Below are positions 1 through 8,600 of a DNA stretch of 41,622 nucleotides, one piece after another. The DNA is taken from assembly GCF_001499735.1 (NCBI RefSeq), contig NZ_LN848257.1, forward strand, positions 3,662,795-3,704,416, read 5' to 3'. The stretch comes from Thiocapsa sp. KS1. Lineage in GTDB: Bacteria > Pseudomonadota > Gammaproteobacteria > Chromatiales > Chromatiaceae. The first letter of the stretch is position 1; each line of letters opens with the position of its first letter. The notes beneath the pieces were generated by a model that saw nothing but the letters and a program-made list of their open reading frames with translations, was not told the DNA's origin and searched no databases. The position numbers were made by a program, and so were the translations under genes.

Positions 1-1932
1 GTGAAGGGCATCGGCGTGCGCCGGATGCCAAAGCGTCAGCGACAAGGGGCCTTGGGCGGGCAGTGCGGGGTGTAGACCCTGCCAGGGCACGAAGCTGCGA
101 TAGCGCAGGCCGAAGACCTTTACCGACCCCTGCGGGTCCTGCTCCAAGCGCCAGGGCAGTCGAACATCGCCGACGGCGATCCGCCAGTCGGCGAAGTCAT
201 CCGCGGCCGCCCCCTCGACGGCGCGCAGGCGGATCTCCACACGCGTCGTGCTCGCGTCCACGAGGCGCGAGGTCTCCTGATCCTGGCGACCGACATCGCC
301 GATCAAGGGCCAGAATTCCACCGCGCGACGGATCGTCAGCTCGCAGTCCCGATGCCGCACGCCGGCGATCAGACGCAGGCTGTTACGCCTCAGCAGCTCG
401 GCCAAGGGCGCCCCGAGGCCGAGGCCTGCCGCGTTCAAATCGCCGAGCACCTCCTCCAGGTCGCGTTCGAGGTAGTAGGGCAGGGCGTAGCGGTCGTGCA
501 GCTCGTCGCCGTGATCGCACAGCGGGGCGTCGAAGTCTCGGGCGGAGAGCATCGCGATGATGGCGCGCAGCAGTGCGGCGAGCGCCGCGGCGCGCTCGGG
601 CGTGTGCTGCATGCGCAGGGCACGGAACTCGACCAGACCCAGCTTTCCACGTTCGGGGATATAGGGATTCCAGAGTTTCTCGATGTTGAGCTCGGCGCGG
701 TGGCTGTTCCCGACCGCGTCGGTCAGTAGTTGCGACAGCCCCGCCCACAGCGTCTCGGCGTCGGGGGGCGGTCCGCGCTCGAGCAAGGCGAGTGCGAGGC
801 CCAGCTCGCGAAAGGCGTCGCGTCCGCGCTCGTCGGCCCGCACCGCTTGCCCGGAGCCGCCGATATGGTCGTGGGCGAAGAGATAGGAGAGTGCCGGGTG
901 TCGGTTCAGATAACGCACCAGTCGCGGCAAGACACGCGGCGCGACGAAGAAGGGGCTCTCCTGCGGGCCGGGTCCGCCGAAGGTGATCTGTCCGCCGCCG
1001 CCCGAGTCCGCAACCGAGCCGTTGTAGTAGAGACGGTAGGGGGCGAGTCCGAGCTCGGTGGTGGCGGCATAGAGCATGCGCGTGGCGGCGAGCAACCCGG
1101 TCACGTCGGGATAAGGCGCCATGTTGATCTCGATCACGGCCGGATCCGGCGTGATCGTGGTCCAGGAGACGCTCTCATCGACGGGTGGCGGGTGGCCGGT
1201 CAGCAGGAGCGCCGGTAGATCGGCGTTCGTGGCCGCCGTACCGATCGCCGCAAGGCAGCGTGAAAACTGCTCGACCGACTCGCAATCAGGCAGCTCGATT
1301 CGGGCCACCTTCGCCCCTTGCCAGGTGATGCGGTCGAGAACGAAACAGGGCCGTCCGTTGGTGTCGTCGAGAGCGTCGTCGGCACGATCGGGATCCGCAA
1401 GCCCCTGATCGAAGAGGTCGGTGTGCGGGTCGTCCTCGACAGCCGCGCCAACGTTGGCCGGAAACACGACGACCACATGGAGACAGCCCTCGTCTCCGGC
1501 GATGGACCTCGCACCGCAGCCGATCCCCCGCAGGCTTGCACAAAGCTCGCTCTGCAGTAGGCCGAGATCGCAGTCGGTGTCGGGGATCGCGCCGAGTGCG
1601 GGGTCGGGCGGTCCGTGCCAGATGGGCGTGCCGTCGCGCCGGGCGTAGAGACCGAGGCTCCAGCGCGGCCGATCCTCGCCGGGATACTGCCGGCCCTGGG
1701 TGCGCAGGACCAAGCCGCCCATGCGGCTCTGCAAGGCGTACAAAAGTTGCTCGGCGCGTTTCTCCTTGTCTTCGCCCATGGCGGTGCTCAGCCACTCGGG
1801 GGCCTCGGAGAAACGGTCGGTGAAGGTCGGCTCGGTGCCCACCCAGATCGCCGGCCCTATGGCCGCGACGGCCTCGTCGTGTGTGCGCACCGCGCGGTCG
1901 AAGTCCGTCGTGTCCCAGTCCTGCCGACTCAT
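1..1932 (-). CDS. DUF2126 family protein, C-terminal end cut by window edge
   Basis: The frame is open from ATG at 1932 to the window edge, giving 644 codons and no stop, so the C-terminus is missing. The reading starts MSRQDWDTTDFDRAV and has WVGTEPTFTD near residue 30 and GLVEFRALRM near 432. These are hallmarks of DUF2126, the second half of large (about 1100 residue) proteins that usually begin with a bacterial transglutaminase-like domain and sit beside an alpha-E/circularly permuted ATP-grasp pair. Here the protein starts directly at the DUF2126 part, so the transglutaminase half is absent or encoded elsewhere. A GGAGAGG ribosome site precedes the ATG. The family's reaction is not established; a role in peptide or amide-ligation chemistry is inference from its usual neighbours. 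Family call is firm, function is open. Confidence 0.85.
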   Translation of the reverse strand, partial: MSRQDWDTTDFDRAVRTHDEAVAAIGPAIWVGTEPTFTDRFSEAPEWLSTAMGEDKEKRAEQLLYALQSRMGGLVLRTQGRQYPGEDRPRWSLGLYARRDGTPIWHGPPDPALGAIPDTDCDLGLLQSELCASLRGIGCGARSIAGDEGCLHVVVVFPANVGAAVEDDPHTDLFDQGLADPDRADDALDDTNGRPCFVLDRITWQGAKVARIELPDCESVEQFSRCLAAIGTAATNADLPALLLTGHPPPVDESVSWTTITPDPAVIEINMAPYPDVTGLLAATRMLYAATTELGLAPYRLYYNGSVADSGGGGQITFGGPGPQESPFFVAPRVLPRLVRYLNRHPALSYLFAHDHIGGSGQAVRADERGRDAFRELGLALALLERGPPPDAETLWAGLSQLLTDAVGNSHRAELNIEKLWNPYIPERGKLGLVEFRALRMQHTPERAAALAALLRAIIAMLSARDFDAPLCDHGDELHDRYALPYYLERDLEEVLGDLNAAGLGLGAPLAELLRRNSLRLIAGVRHRDCELTIRRAVEFWPLIGDVGRQDQETSRLVDASTTRVEIRLRAVEGAAADDFADWRIAVGDVRLPWRLEQDPQGSVKVFGLRYRSFVPWQGLHPALPAQGPLSLTLWHPAHADALH

Positions 1933-2409
1933 CGCCTGGCCTCTCCGCGTGGGTTCCTGCCGAGGCCGCGGTCAGGCTTCCGGGGGGCGTCGTCGAAGTC
2001 GAGGCAAGATGCGACGAGTGCCGCACTGACCGGCCGGGGTTCAATACTCTGTGCAGTCTGCGTGATCTCGGAGTGCATGCCCGGCAACCTTGCAAGGCCG
2101 GGGTATCGGAATGATCCCCGGTCGATCCAGCGCCGGATCATGCCACGGGTGAAGGCTAGGGCGACAGCCCCGCGGCATCGGGCGTGCGGTGGAGAGGCGT
2201 TACTCGTGCGGGTCGTCCCGATGCGGCGCCTTTCGCGGCGGCCTACGAGGCTTGCCCGTGCCTTTTTTCGGGACTAGCATCGTGCGGAATCCACCCTGGA
2301 CGACTGAATCTTCGCCTTCTTTTTCCCCGGACCCGGGTTTTTCGGTGGTGGGAGCCGCAGGCGGTCCAGTCACCGGCGGTCACCCTTTCTCTGTCGACGA
2401 GGGACCCTC
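1933..2409. other. Divergent intergenic region, no gene seen
   Basis: This stretch separates the DUF2126 gene (minus) from the radical SAM gene (plus). Open frames across it have no family resemblance and no good ribosome site. I see a short inverted repeat (CCCGGC/GCCGGG around 2085-2107) and a 7-bp one (ATGATCC at 2111, GGATCAT at 2134). No convincing -35/-10 pair was found. Both flanking promoters should lie here. Confidence 0.5.
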
Positions 2410-4140
2410 ATGCGTCCGAGCAGCGCGTCCGCGACCCGTTTTCAGGTTGAATTGATCAAGCCTTCGCACTACGACGACGACGGCTATGTCATCCAGTGGG
2501 TCAAGGCATGGATCCCGTCCAACTCGCTCGCGAGCCTCTACGGCCTGACCCGCGCCGCCGACCGATCCGGGGTTTTGGGCGAGGGCGTGCGCATCGAGGT
2601 CAATGCCTACGACGAGACCAACACGGTGATTCCGGTGAAGCGGATCATCGATCGCATCCAAGCCAACGGCGGTCGGGGCCTGGTGTGCCTGGTGGGGGTC
2701 CAGTCCAACCAGTTTCCCCGCGCGATGGATCTGGCGCGACGTTTCCGGGCGGCAGGACTCCAAGTCGTCATGGGCGGTTTCCACGTCAGCGGCTCCTTGG
2801 CGATGCTCCCGGGCGTACCCCCGGAGCTGCAGGAGGCCATGGATCTGGGTATTACCCTCTTTGCCGGCGAGGCCGAGGAGCATTTCGCCGACCTGCTCCG
2901 TGCGGCCGATGAAGGGCGCCTGGAGCCGCTCTACAACCACATGGCGGAGCTCCCGGACCTACAGGGCAAGACCATGCCCTATCTCCCGCCCGAGGTGGCG
3001 CGACGCTATGCCCCTATGCCCGGGACCTTCGACGCCGGACGCGGCTGTCCTTTCCTGTGCAGCTTCTGCACCATCATCAACGTGCAGGGCCGAAAATCCC
3101 GCTTCCGCGACCCGGACGACATCGAGCAGCTGCTGCGCGCCAATCTGGCCCACGGCATTCGCCATTACTTCATCACCGACGACAACTTCGCGCGCAACCG
3201 CAACTGGGAGCCGATCTTCGATCGCATCGCAGCCCTGCGCCGCGAGCTCGGCGTGAAACTCAACTTCACCATCCAGGTCGATACCATGTGTCACACCCTG
3301 CCGGGGTTCGTGACCAAGGCGCGGGCGGCGGGTGTCTCGCGCGTGTTCATCGGGCTGGAGAGCGTCAACGCGGACAATCTGAAATCAGCCCACAAGAAGC
3401 AAAACAAGATCGCCAACTACCGCAACATGCTGCTCGCCTGGCAGCAGCAACGCGTGACCACCTATTGCGGCTACATCCTGGGCTTTCCGGACGACACGCC
3501 GGAACGCATCCTGAACGACATCGAGACAATCAAGCGCGAGCTGCCGCTCGACATCCTGGAGTTCTTCTGTCTGACGCCGCTGCCCGGCTCCGCCGACCAT
3601 CAGGCCCTGCACGCGAAGGGCGCTCCGCTCGACCCGGATCTGAACCGCTACGACCTCGAGCATGTCTGCACGACCCACCCGAGGATGAGCGCGCAGGAGT
3701 GGCAGGGTGTCTATCGCCGCGCCTGGGACAGCTACTACTCGATGGCGCATCTGGAGACCCTGATGCGCCGCGCCGCGGCCTTCAACCGCAACCCGAAACG
3801 CATCATGGAGATCGCACTGGAGTTTTACGGTTGCTTCAGGTTCGAGCGGGTGCATCCGCTGCAGGGCGGGTTTCTGCGTCGCAAGATCCGCACGGAGCGG
3901 CGCTCGGAGCTGCCTATCGAGTCTGCGTGGGTCTTTTATCCGCGTCGCGTTCGGGAGGTCGCGACCACCTACGGCGGCTTGATCGCTTACGCCTGGCAGG
4001 TGTGGCGGCTGTATCGACGGGTGAGGGAGGACACGCGGCGGCCCGACTACCGTTATGTGGATCAGGCGATGGAGCCGATCGAGGAGACGCCCGAGGAGCG
4101 GGCCGACGTGAGTACGGATGTGAGGTCGGCTGCCGCGTAG
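2410..4140 (+). CDS. B12-binding-type radical SAM protein
   Basis: A 576-residue protein. Residues 1-150 resemble a cobalamin-binding (Rossmann) domain, with the stretch GVQSNQFPRAMDLARRF followed by VVMGGFHVSG, but I see no DxHxxG, so B12 binding is uncertain. The radical SAM core follows, with the iron-sulfur motif C213-x3-C217-x2-C220 in RGCPFLCSFCTI, which ligates the 4Fe-4S cluster that cleaves S-adenosylmethionine. GLES at the end of a strand and GYILGFPDDTPE fit the rest of the barrel. A basic tail (about residue 500 on) with a hydrophobic YGGLIAYAW patch could touch the membrane. ATG has GAGGGA upstream. It is a single gene, convergent with phaC. BchE-like and methyltransferase-like enzymes share this architecture; the substrate cannot be read from the sequence. 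Confidence 0.85.
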   Translation: MRPSSASATRFQVELIKPSHYDDDGYVIQWVKAWIPSNSLASLYGLTRAADRSGVLGEGVRIEVNAYDETNTVIPVKRIIDRIQANGGRGLVCLVGVQSNQFPRAMDLARRFRAAGLQVVMGGFHVSGSLAMLPGVPPELQEAMDLGITLFAGEAEEHFADLLRAADEGRLEPLYNHMAELPDLQGKTMPYLPPEVARRYAPMPGTFDAGRGCPFLCSFCTIINVQGRKSRFRDPDDIEQLLRANLAHGIRHYFITDDNFARNRNWEPIFDRIAALRRELGVKLNFTIQVDTMCHTLPGFVTKARAAGVSRVFIGLESVNADNLKSAHKKQNKIANYRNMLLAWQQQRVTTYCGYILGFPDDTPERILNDIETIKRELPLDILEFFCLTPLPGSADHQALHAKGAPLDPDLNRYDLEHVCTTHPRMSAQEWQGVYRRAWDSYYSMAHLETLMRRAAAFNRNPKRIMEIALEFYGCFRFERVHPLQGGFLRRKIRTERRSELPIESAWVFYPRRVREVATTYGGLIAYAWQVWRLYRRVREDTRRPDYRYVDQAMEPIEETPEERADVSTDVRSAAA

Positions 4141-4149
4141 CCGCGGCAG
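4130..4149 (+). repeat. Hairpin over the stop codon of the radical SAM gene
   Basis: CTGCCGCG and CGCGGCAG form an 8-bp perfect stem with loop TAGC that contains the stop codon. No T-run follows, so it is not a standard intrinsic terminator. It lies between two convergent genes and may slow read-through or protect the 3' end. Confidence 0.4.
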
Positions 4150-4206
4150 TCCGTGCGGAGGTCGAAGGCGCGCCCGATAGGCGTCCTCCGGCCTCCGGGT
4201 GGTGCG

Positions 4207-5277
4207 TTACGCGGAGTGCGCGTGCAGCCACTTCCCGATGGCGGGGGTGACCTCTTTCTGAGCCTTGCCGCTGACATAGATACCGATGTGGCCGCCGGGG
4301 AAGGCAAGCTCGGTATAGTCGCTGCTGCCGGTCAAGCCCTTCAGCGCCCTGGAGGCATCCGGCGGCACCAGGTGGTCCTGCAGCGCATAGATGTTGAGTA
4401 CCGGGCAGGTGACGTTCTTCAGATCCACTTCCCGGCCCGCCAGCATGACGCCGCCGTTGATGAAGCCGTTGCGCTGATAGAAGTCCTTGATGAACTGACG
4501 GAAGGTCTCGCCGGCCTGATCCGGACTGTCGAAGATCCACTTCTCCATGCGCAGGAAGTTCTTCACCTTGTCCGGATCGTCGAGCACGTCGACCATGTTG
4601 ACGTACTTCTGACCGGTCAAGCTGAAGGGCTTGAGCGACAGGAAGGTCCAGTTCAGCAGCTCGCCCGGGATATTGCCCATGGTGTCGACCGCGAGGTCGA
4701 TGTCGACGTTCTGGACCCAAGCCGACAGCAGGTTGTCCGGGGTCTTGAAGTCCACCGGGGTGACCATGGTCACCAGGCTGTTGACCTTGTCCTGATGCAT
4801 CGAGGTGTACATCAAGCTGAAGGCACCGCCCTGGCAGATGCCGAGGAGGTTGATCTTGTCGATCCCGTGCGCCTCGCGGATGTAGTCCACGCAGCGGTCG
4901 AGATAGCCGTTGATGTAGTCGTCGAGCGTGATGGCGCGGTCGGCCTGATCGGGGTAGCCCCAATCAACCAGATAGACGTCCTGACCCGTCGCCAACAGAC
5001 CCTTGATGGTGGAGCGGTCTTCCTGGATATCGGTCATGTAGGGCCGATTGACCAGGGCGTAGACGATCAGCAGCGGGACCGGATCGGGGGTGACCCCTTC
5101 GGGCGTGTCGTAGCGGTAGAGCACCAGCTTGTCTTCGGTGTAGACCGGCTCCTTCGGGCTCACGCCGGTGTCGATCTTCTCGGCGTTGAGCAGGTTTTCC
5201 ATGCCTTGGCCGAGCTTGCGGGAGTAGTCCAGCATTTCCTGGGTGAGCTTGTCGGGCCGGATATCGATCGGGAGCAT
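4207..5277 (-). CDS. phaC: Class III polyhydroxyalkanoate synthase, PhaC subunit
   Basis: Catalytic subunit that polymerises 3-hydroxybutyryl-CoA into PHB on the granule surface, acting with PhaE. It has 356 residues, the usual class III length (about 355). The lipase-like box GICQGG carries the catalytic Cys (C148 counted from this ATG), with D301 in LQDHLVPP and H330 in FPGGHIGIY completing the alpha/beta-hydrolase triad. The N-terminus PIDIRPDKLTQEML and most of the chain match the Allochromatium vinosum enzyme as I remember it. A GTG one codon upstream (5280) is a possible start and is better spaced from GAGGAA; ATG is chosen because it matches the start of known homologues. It is downstream of phaE by 98 bases and probably co-transcribed from the operator-bearing promoter before phaE. 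Confidence 0.97.
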   Translation of the reverse strand: MLPIDIRPDKLTQEMLDYSRKLGQGMENLLNAEKIDTGVSPKEPVYTEDKLVLYRYDTPEGVTPDPVPLLIVYALVNRPYMTDIQEDRSTIKGLLATGQDVYLVDWGYPDQADRAITLDDYINGYLDRCVDYIREAHGIDKINLLGICQGGAFSLMYTSMHQDKVNSLVTMVTPVDFKTPDNLLSAWVQNVDIDLAVDTMGNIPGELLNWTFLSLKPFSLTGQKYVNMVDVLDDPDKVKNFLRMEKWIFDSPDQAGETFRQFIKDFYQRNGFINGGVMLAGREVDLKNVTCPVLNIYALQDHLVPPDASRALKGLTGSSDYTELAFPGGHIGIYVSGKAQKEVTPAIGKWLHAHSA

Positions 5278-5375
5278 CACGGTTCGGTTCCTCGCGGTAT
5301 TCGTTGGATTCGCGTCTCCGGCGCTCGGTTAGGGAGGCGGGCCGGAGGGTGCGTTGGGTATGGTGACGGCCCGAT

Positions 5376-6452
5376 CTAGTCGGTGCTGGTCTTGGTCGGG
5401 GCTTTCTTGCGCACCGGTGCCTTGGCTGCGGGCGCGATTGCCCTGATAGCCGTTGCGGGTGACTCCAGCGGGGTGCCGGCGAGGGCCGCAACCTGCCGCT
5501 CGAGCGCGTGCAGACTCTGGCTGAGCTTCTTGTTCTCGCGCCGGGTCTCCTGCAGGCGATCCTGAAGGGTGCGCAGCTCGTTGCGGCTCGGCATGTTCAT
5601 GGCGCCGAGATTCTCGTCGACCAGCACCGCCATGCGCTTCTTCAGGGCCATCTGGGCGTTGACCAGGTGACCGTGGATCTGGGCGTACTCCGGGGTCGCG
5701 ACCTCCTCGGCATAGACGGCCTCGCAGGACATGACCCAGTGATCATAGAGCGCGCGCGCCGAATCGATGCTCTTGCCGCTGTCGATGACCTCTTGGATGT
5801 AGCCGCCCATCCGCTGCACGGATTTGACGCCGAGCTGGGCATAGAAGCCGTTGTATTCCTGGAGCGCCTTCTGGTAGTCCATAGAGGCGCGGATCAGCTC
5901 CTGATACTGGCCCTGCTCCTCGCGGGTGTAGCCCAGCCCAGGCGCGGACAGCACGCGATTGAAGCTGTCCTTGACCTGGTCGTGCGGCATGTAGCGCAGG
6001 GCATCGCCGGGCATCGGCGACATCGAGGACATCATGCGTTGCCAGTTGTCGAGCGGCATCTCCCAGAAGGACATCATGCGTTGCATGACATTGCCGCCGT
6101 CGTCCAGCGAGCCGCTGAAGCCCTTCTGGATGTCTTCCAACGCCTTGGTCCAGAACGCCATGCCGTCGGCCGGGGAGGCGGTGTCGCCCGGCTTGCCGGA
6201 GGCAAAGGCCTCGCCGAACCGGAAGAAGACCTTGCCCTGCTCCATCATCTTTTCCATGAATGCCTTGGAGGTATCGGGTGCGGCCGGCGCGAGTGCCTTC
6301 CACCAGGTATCGAGCGCGTTCTCCCATGGGTTGGTGAGCTGGCCCATGCCGCCCTCCGTGCCCATAGCCTTGCGGCTCATCTCGGTCCAGCTGTCCCAGT
6401 ATTTGCGTTGCAGATCCAGCCAGGTGTCGTTGAAAAAGGTATCGTTACTCAT
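5376..6452 (-). CDS. phaE: Class III PHA synthase, PhaE subunit
   Basis: Non-catalytic partner of PhaC, needed for full synthase activity and granule attachment. The 358-residue length and the start MSNDTFFNDTWLDLQRKYWD are typical of PhaE from purple sulfur bacteria. The body is mostly helical. Residues about 285-325 (RTLQDRLQETRRENKKL) form a coiled coil, and the tail is rich in Ala, Pro, Lys and Thr. ATG at 6452 has a near-perfect AAAGGAGGG site at 6460-6468, seven bases away. It is first in the minus-strand phaE-phaC unit and divergent from phaA. Confidence 0.96.
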   Translation of the reverse strand: MSNDTFFNDTWLDLQRKYWDSWTEMSRKAMGTEGGMGQLTNPWENALDTWWKALAPAAPDTSKAFMEKMMEQGKVFFRFGEAFASGKPGDTASPADGMAFWTKALEDIQKGFSGSLDDGGNVMQRMMSFWEMPLDNWQRMMSSMSPMPGDALRYMPHDQVKDSFNRVLSAPGLGYTREEQGQYQELIRASMDYQKALQEYNGFYAQLGVKSVQRMGGYIQEVIDSGKSIDSARALYDHWVMSCEAVYAEEVATPEYAQIHGHLVNAQMALKKRMAVLVDENLGAMNMPSRNELRTLQDRLQETRRENKKLSQSLHALERQVAALAGTPLESPATAIRAIAPAAKAPVRKKAPTKTSTD

Positions 6453-6485
6453 GGTTTTGCCCTCCTTTGGGTTACTTTGCCAGCC

Positions 6486-6514
6486 ACGTTAGCACGTCGA
6501 TTTGTGCACTGCAA
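6486..6514 (-). promoter_or_regulatory. Candidate sigma-70 promoter of phaE-phaC
   Basis: On the minus strand, TTGCAG (complement of 6509-6514) and TAACGT (complement of 6486-6491) are separated by 17 bases. The -35 box lies inside the PhaR-type operator, which would let the repressor block polymerase. Positions are read directly; activity is inferred. Confidence 0.5.
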
Positions 6515-6519
6515 CAAAG
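6501..6519. promoter_or_regulatory. PhaR-type operator in the phaE/phaA divergent region
   Basis: TTTGTGCACTGCAACAAAG contains the same 16-mer TTGTGCACTGCAACAA that occurs at 8551-8566 before the phasin gene. PhaR/PhbR regulators are known to bind TGC-rich sites of this kind in phasin promoters. Two exact copies within one locus, each over a promoter element, make an operator role likely. Confidence 0.65.
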
Positions 6520-6646
6520 CGGCGTAAGATTCGGAGTTGCTCAATCGGCGTGAGCGGGGCATTTTAGACCCCGCGGCAGGTCCTCGCGTAACGACCCGCC
6601 ACCTCCGAATTGGCGTCCACTCCAAAATTCATAAGGCATTCACACC

Positions 6647-7831
6647 ATGAGCGACAACATCGTGATCGTCGATGCGGGCCGTACCGCAGTCGGAACCTTC
6701 GGCGGCAGCCTGTCTTCACTCCCCGCGACCGACATCGGGGCCGCCGTGCTCAAGGCGTTGATGGAGCGCACCGGAATCTCCCCGGATCAGGTCGACGAGG
6801 TCATCCTCGGCCAGGTCCTCACCGCCGGCGTGGGCCAAAATCCGGCGCGTCAGACGACCCTGAATGCGGGTCTTCCGCACTCGGTGCCGGCCATGACTAT
6901 CAATAAGGTTTGCGGCAGCGGGCTCAAGGCGGTTCATCTGGCCATGCAGGCGGTGGCCTGCGGCGACGCCGACATCGTGATCGCGGGCGGCCAAGAGAGC
7001 ATGAGTCAGTCGGCGCACGTCCTGCCGCGCTCGCGCGAGGGACAGCGCATGGGCGATTGGTCGATGAAGGACACCATGATCGTCGATGGTCTATGGGATG
7101 CCTTCAATCAGTACCACATGGGCGTGACCGCGGAGAACATCGCCAAGAAGTACGAATTCACCCGCGAAGCACAGGATGAGTTTGCGGCCGCATCGCAGCA
7201 GAAGGCCGAGGCGGCCATCAAGGCGGGGCGTTTTTCCGACGAGATCATTCCGGTCAGCATTCCGCAGCGTAAGGGCGACCCGGTCGTCTTCGCCACGGAC
7301 GAGTTTCCGCGCCCCGGCACCACGGCCGAGACGCTCGGCAAGCTGCGTCCGGCCTTCGACAAGGCCGGAACGGTGACGGCCGGCAACGCCTCGGGCATCA
7401 ACGACGGTGCGGCGATGGTCGTCGTGATGAAAGAGTCCAAGGCCAAGGAGCTTGGCCTGAAGCCGATGGCTCGCCTGGTCGCCTTCGCGAGCGCCGGTGT
7501 GGATCCGGCCATCATGGGCACCGGCCCGATCCCGGCTTCGACCAAGTGTCTGGAAAAGGCCGGTTGGACGCCGAAGGATCTCGATCTGATCGAGGCCAAC
7601 GAGGCATTCGCCGCCCAAGCCATGTCGGTCAATCACGAGATGGGCTGGGATCTGAGCAAGGTCAACGTCAACGGCGGCGCCATCTCGATCGGCCATCCGA
7701 TCGGTGCGTCCGGCGCGCGCGTGCTGGTTACCCTGCTCTACGAGATGCAGAAGCGCGATGCCAAGAAGGGGCTCGCGACCCTCTGCATCGGCGGCGGTCA
7801 AGGTGTTGCCCTGGCCGTCGAGCGGGTCTGA
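6647..7831 (+). CDS. phaA: Acetyl-CoA C-acetyltransferase (beta-ketothiolase)
   Basis: Condenses two acetyl-CoA to acetoacetyl-CoA, the first step of PHB synthesis in the cytoplasm. It has 394 residues, the normal thiolase length. Active-site residues are all visible: C89 in [11 protein letters not shown] (acyl acceptor), H350 in GHPIGASG and C380 in LCIGGGQG (proton transfer); NEAFAAQ precedes them. ATG at 6647 is followed by the expected [14 protein letters not shown]; the ribosome site is weak (AAGG about 11 bases upstream). It leads the plus-strand series phaA-phaR-phaP-phaB and is divergent from phaE across a 194-base region. Confidence 0.97.
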   Translation: MSDNIVIVDAGRTAVGTFGGSLSSLPATDIGAAVLKALMERTGISPDQVDEVILGQVLTAGVGQNPARQTTLNAGLPHSVPAMTINKVCGSGLKAVHLAMQAVACGDADIVIAGGQESMSQSAHVLPRSREGQRMGDWSMKDTMIVDGLWDAFNQYHMGVTAENIAKKYEFTREAQDEFAAASQQKAEAAIKAGRFSDEIIPVSIPQRKGDPVVFATDEFPRPGTTAETLGKLRPAFDKAGTVTAGNASGINDGAAMVVVMKESKAKELGLKPMARLVAFASAGVDPAIMGTGPIPASTKCLEKAGWTPKDLDLIEANEAFAAQAMSVNHEMGWDLSKVNVNGGAISIGHPIGASGARVLVTLLYEMQKRDAKKGLATLCIGGGQGVALAVERV

Positions 7832-7938
7832 TCCGAGGCAGGCGGGGCGTTTGCCGGCGAGGGATCGCCGTGCCCCGCAGGTCGTACCCCGGCTCGGCTG
7901 GGGTACACTTCGCCGGACTGAAGGACGACAAGGCCCAG

Positions 7939-8466
7939 ATGCCCATGAAAAACGAGCGCATCATCAAGAAATACCCGAATCGGCGCCTCTACGACACCGA
8001 AGTCAGTCGCTACATTACCCTCGCCGACGTGCGTGATCTCGTCATGACCTGCACTGCCTTCAAGGTGGTCGACACGGCGAACGACAACGACATCACGCGT
8101 TCTATCCTGCTGCAGATCATGCTCGAGGAGGAGAGCGGCGGAGAGCCGCTGTTCAGCGCGACCATGTTGTCTCAGATCATCCGTTTCTACGGCGGTACCC
8201 TCCAAGGGATGTTCGCCCGCTATCTGGAAGGCTCGCTGGATCTCTTCTCCAAACAGCATCACGAGCTGGTCCGCTCGTTGGGCGAGACCCCGTTCGATGC
8301 CATGACACGCATGACCCAGAAGAACGTCGAGCTCTGGTCGGAGATCCAAGGCGAGCTGATGCGCGCGGCGGGATTCGATCTCGGCGGCGATCGTCGGGGT
8401 AAAGCCGATCGCAAGACGCCGGCCCCGACCGACGTCGAGAGCAAAGGCCGTGACGAATCCGTCTGA
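7939..8466 (+). CDS. phaR: PHA synthesis repressor PhaR
   Basis: A 175-residue regulator. The N-terminal PHB/PHA accumulation DNA-binding domain is seen as IIKKYPNRRLYDTEVSRYITL (starting near residue 8), followed by the central domain LFSATMLSQIIRFYGGTLQGMF and a charged tail. PhaR proteins repress phasin genes and are titrated away by nascent PHB granules. The frame is open well upstream, through the end of phaA, but the ATG at 7939 (or the second at 7945) fits the known N-terminus and has AAGG upstream. Its likely targets are the TGC-rich operators at 6501 and 8551. Confidence 0.93.
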   Translation: MPMKNERIIKKYPNRRLYDTEVSRYITLADVRDLVMTCTAFKVVDTANDNDITRSILLQIMLEEESGGEPLFSATMLSQIIRFYGGTLQGMFARYLEGSLDLFSKQHHELVRSLGETPFDAMTRMTQKNVELWSEIQGELMRAAGFDLGGDRRGKADRKTPAPTDVESKGRDESV

Positions 8467-8494
8467 TTCGAGCGGGGGCGGGCAAGGCTTCGTA

Positions 8495-8517
8495 TCGTCA
8501 ATCCATTCGATTGACGA
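8495..8517 (+). repeat. 9-bp hairpin between phaR and the phasin promoter
   Basis: TCGTCAATC and GATTGACGA form a perfect 9-bp inverted repeat around CATTC. It lies 29 bases after the phaR stop and 9 bases before the phasin -35 box. There is no T-run, so it could be a weak terminator of phaR or a second regulator site. Confidence 0.5.
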
Positions 8518-8525
8518 ATCCGGGG

Positions 8526-8554
8526 TTGACAGCTGCCGGCGAGGCGACTATTGT
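8526..8554 (+). promoter_or_regulatory. Phasin gene promoter
   Basis: TTGACA (8526-8531), a 17-base spacer and TATTGT (8549-8554) give the best sigma-70 match in the locus. The -10 box overlaps the first base positions of the PhaR-type operator. Confidence 0.75.
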
Positions 8555-8582
8555 GCACTGCAACAATTGCTGCACTGCACAA
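8551..8582. promoter_or_regulatory. Tandem PhaR-type operator on the phasin promoter
   Basis: TTGTGCACTGCAACAA (8551-8566) is directly followed by TTGCTGCACTGCACAA (8567-8582), two TGCACTGCA cores 17 bases apart. They cover the -10 box and the expected start of transcription, the right place for repression that is lifted when granules bind PhaR. The first half is identical to the site at 6501-6519. Confidence 0.7.
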
Positions 8583-8600
8583 CATATCGGAGCAACTCGC

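Noticed and set aside
4153-6527. Long plus-strand frames opposite phaC and phaE
   Set aside because: Composition of shadows; phaC and phaE are certain on the minus strand.
7546-7938. N-terminal extension of PhaR
   Set aside because: Overlaps phaA in another frame; known PhaR N-terminus starts at 7939/7945.
8450-8600. Frames across the phaR-phaP gap, including an upstream phasin start at 8511
   Set aside because: They lie over the promoter and operator, so mRNA would not include the start.
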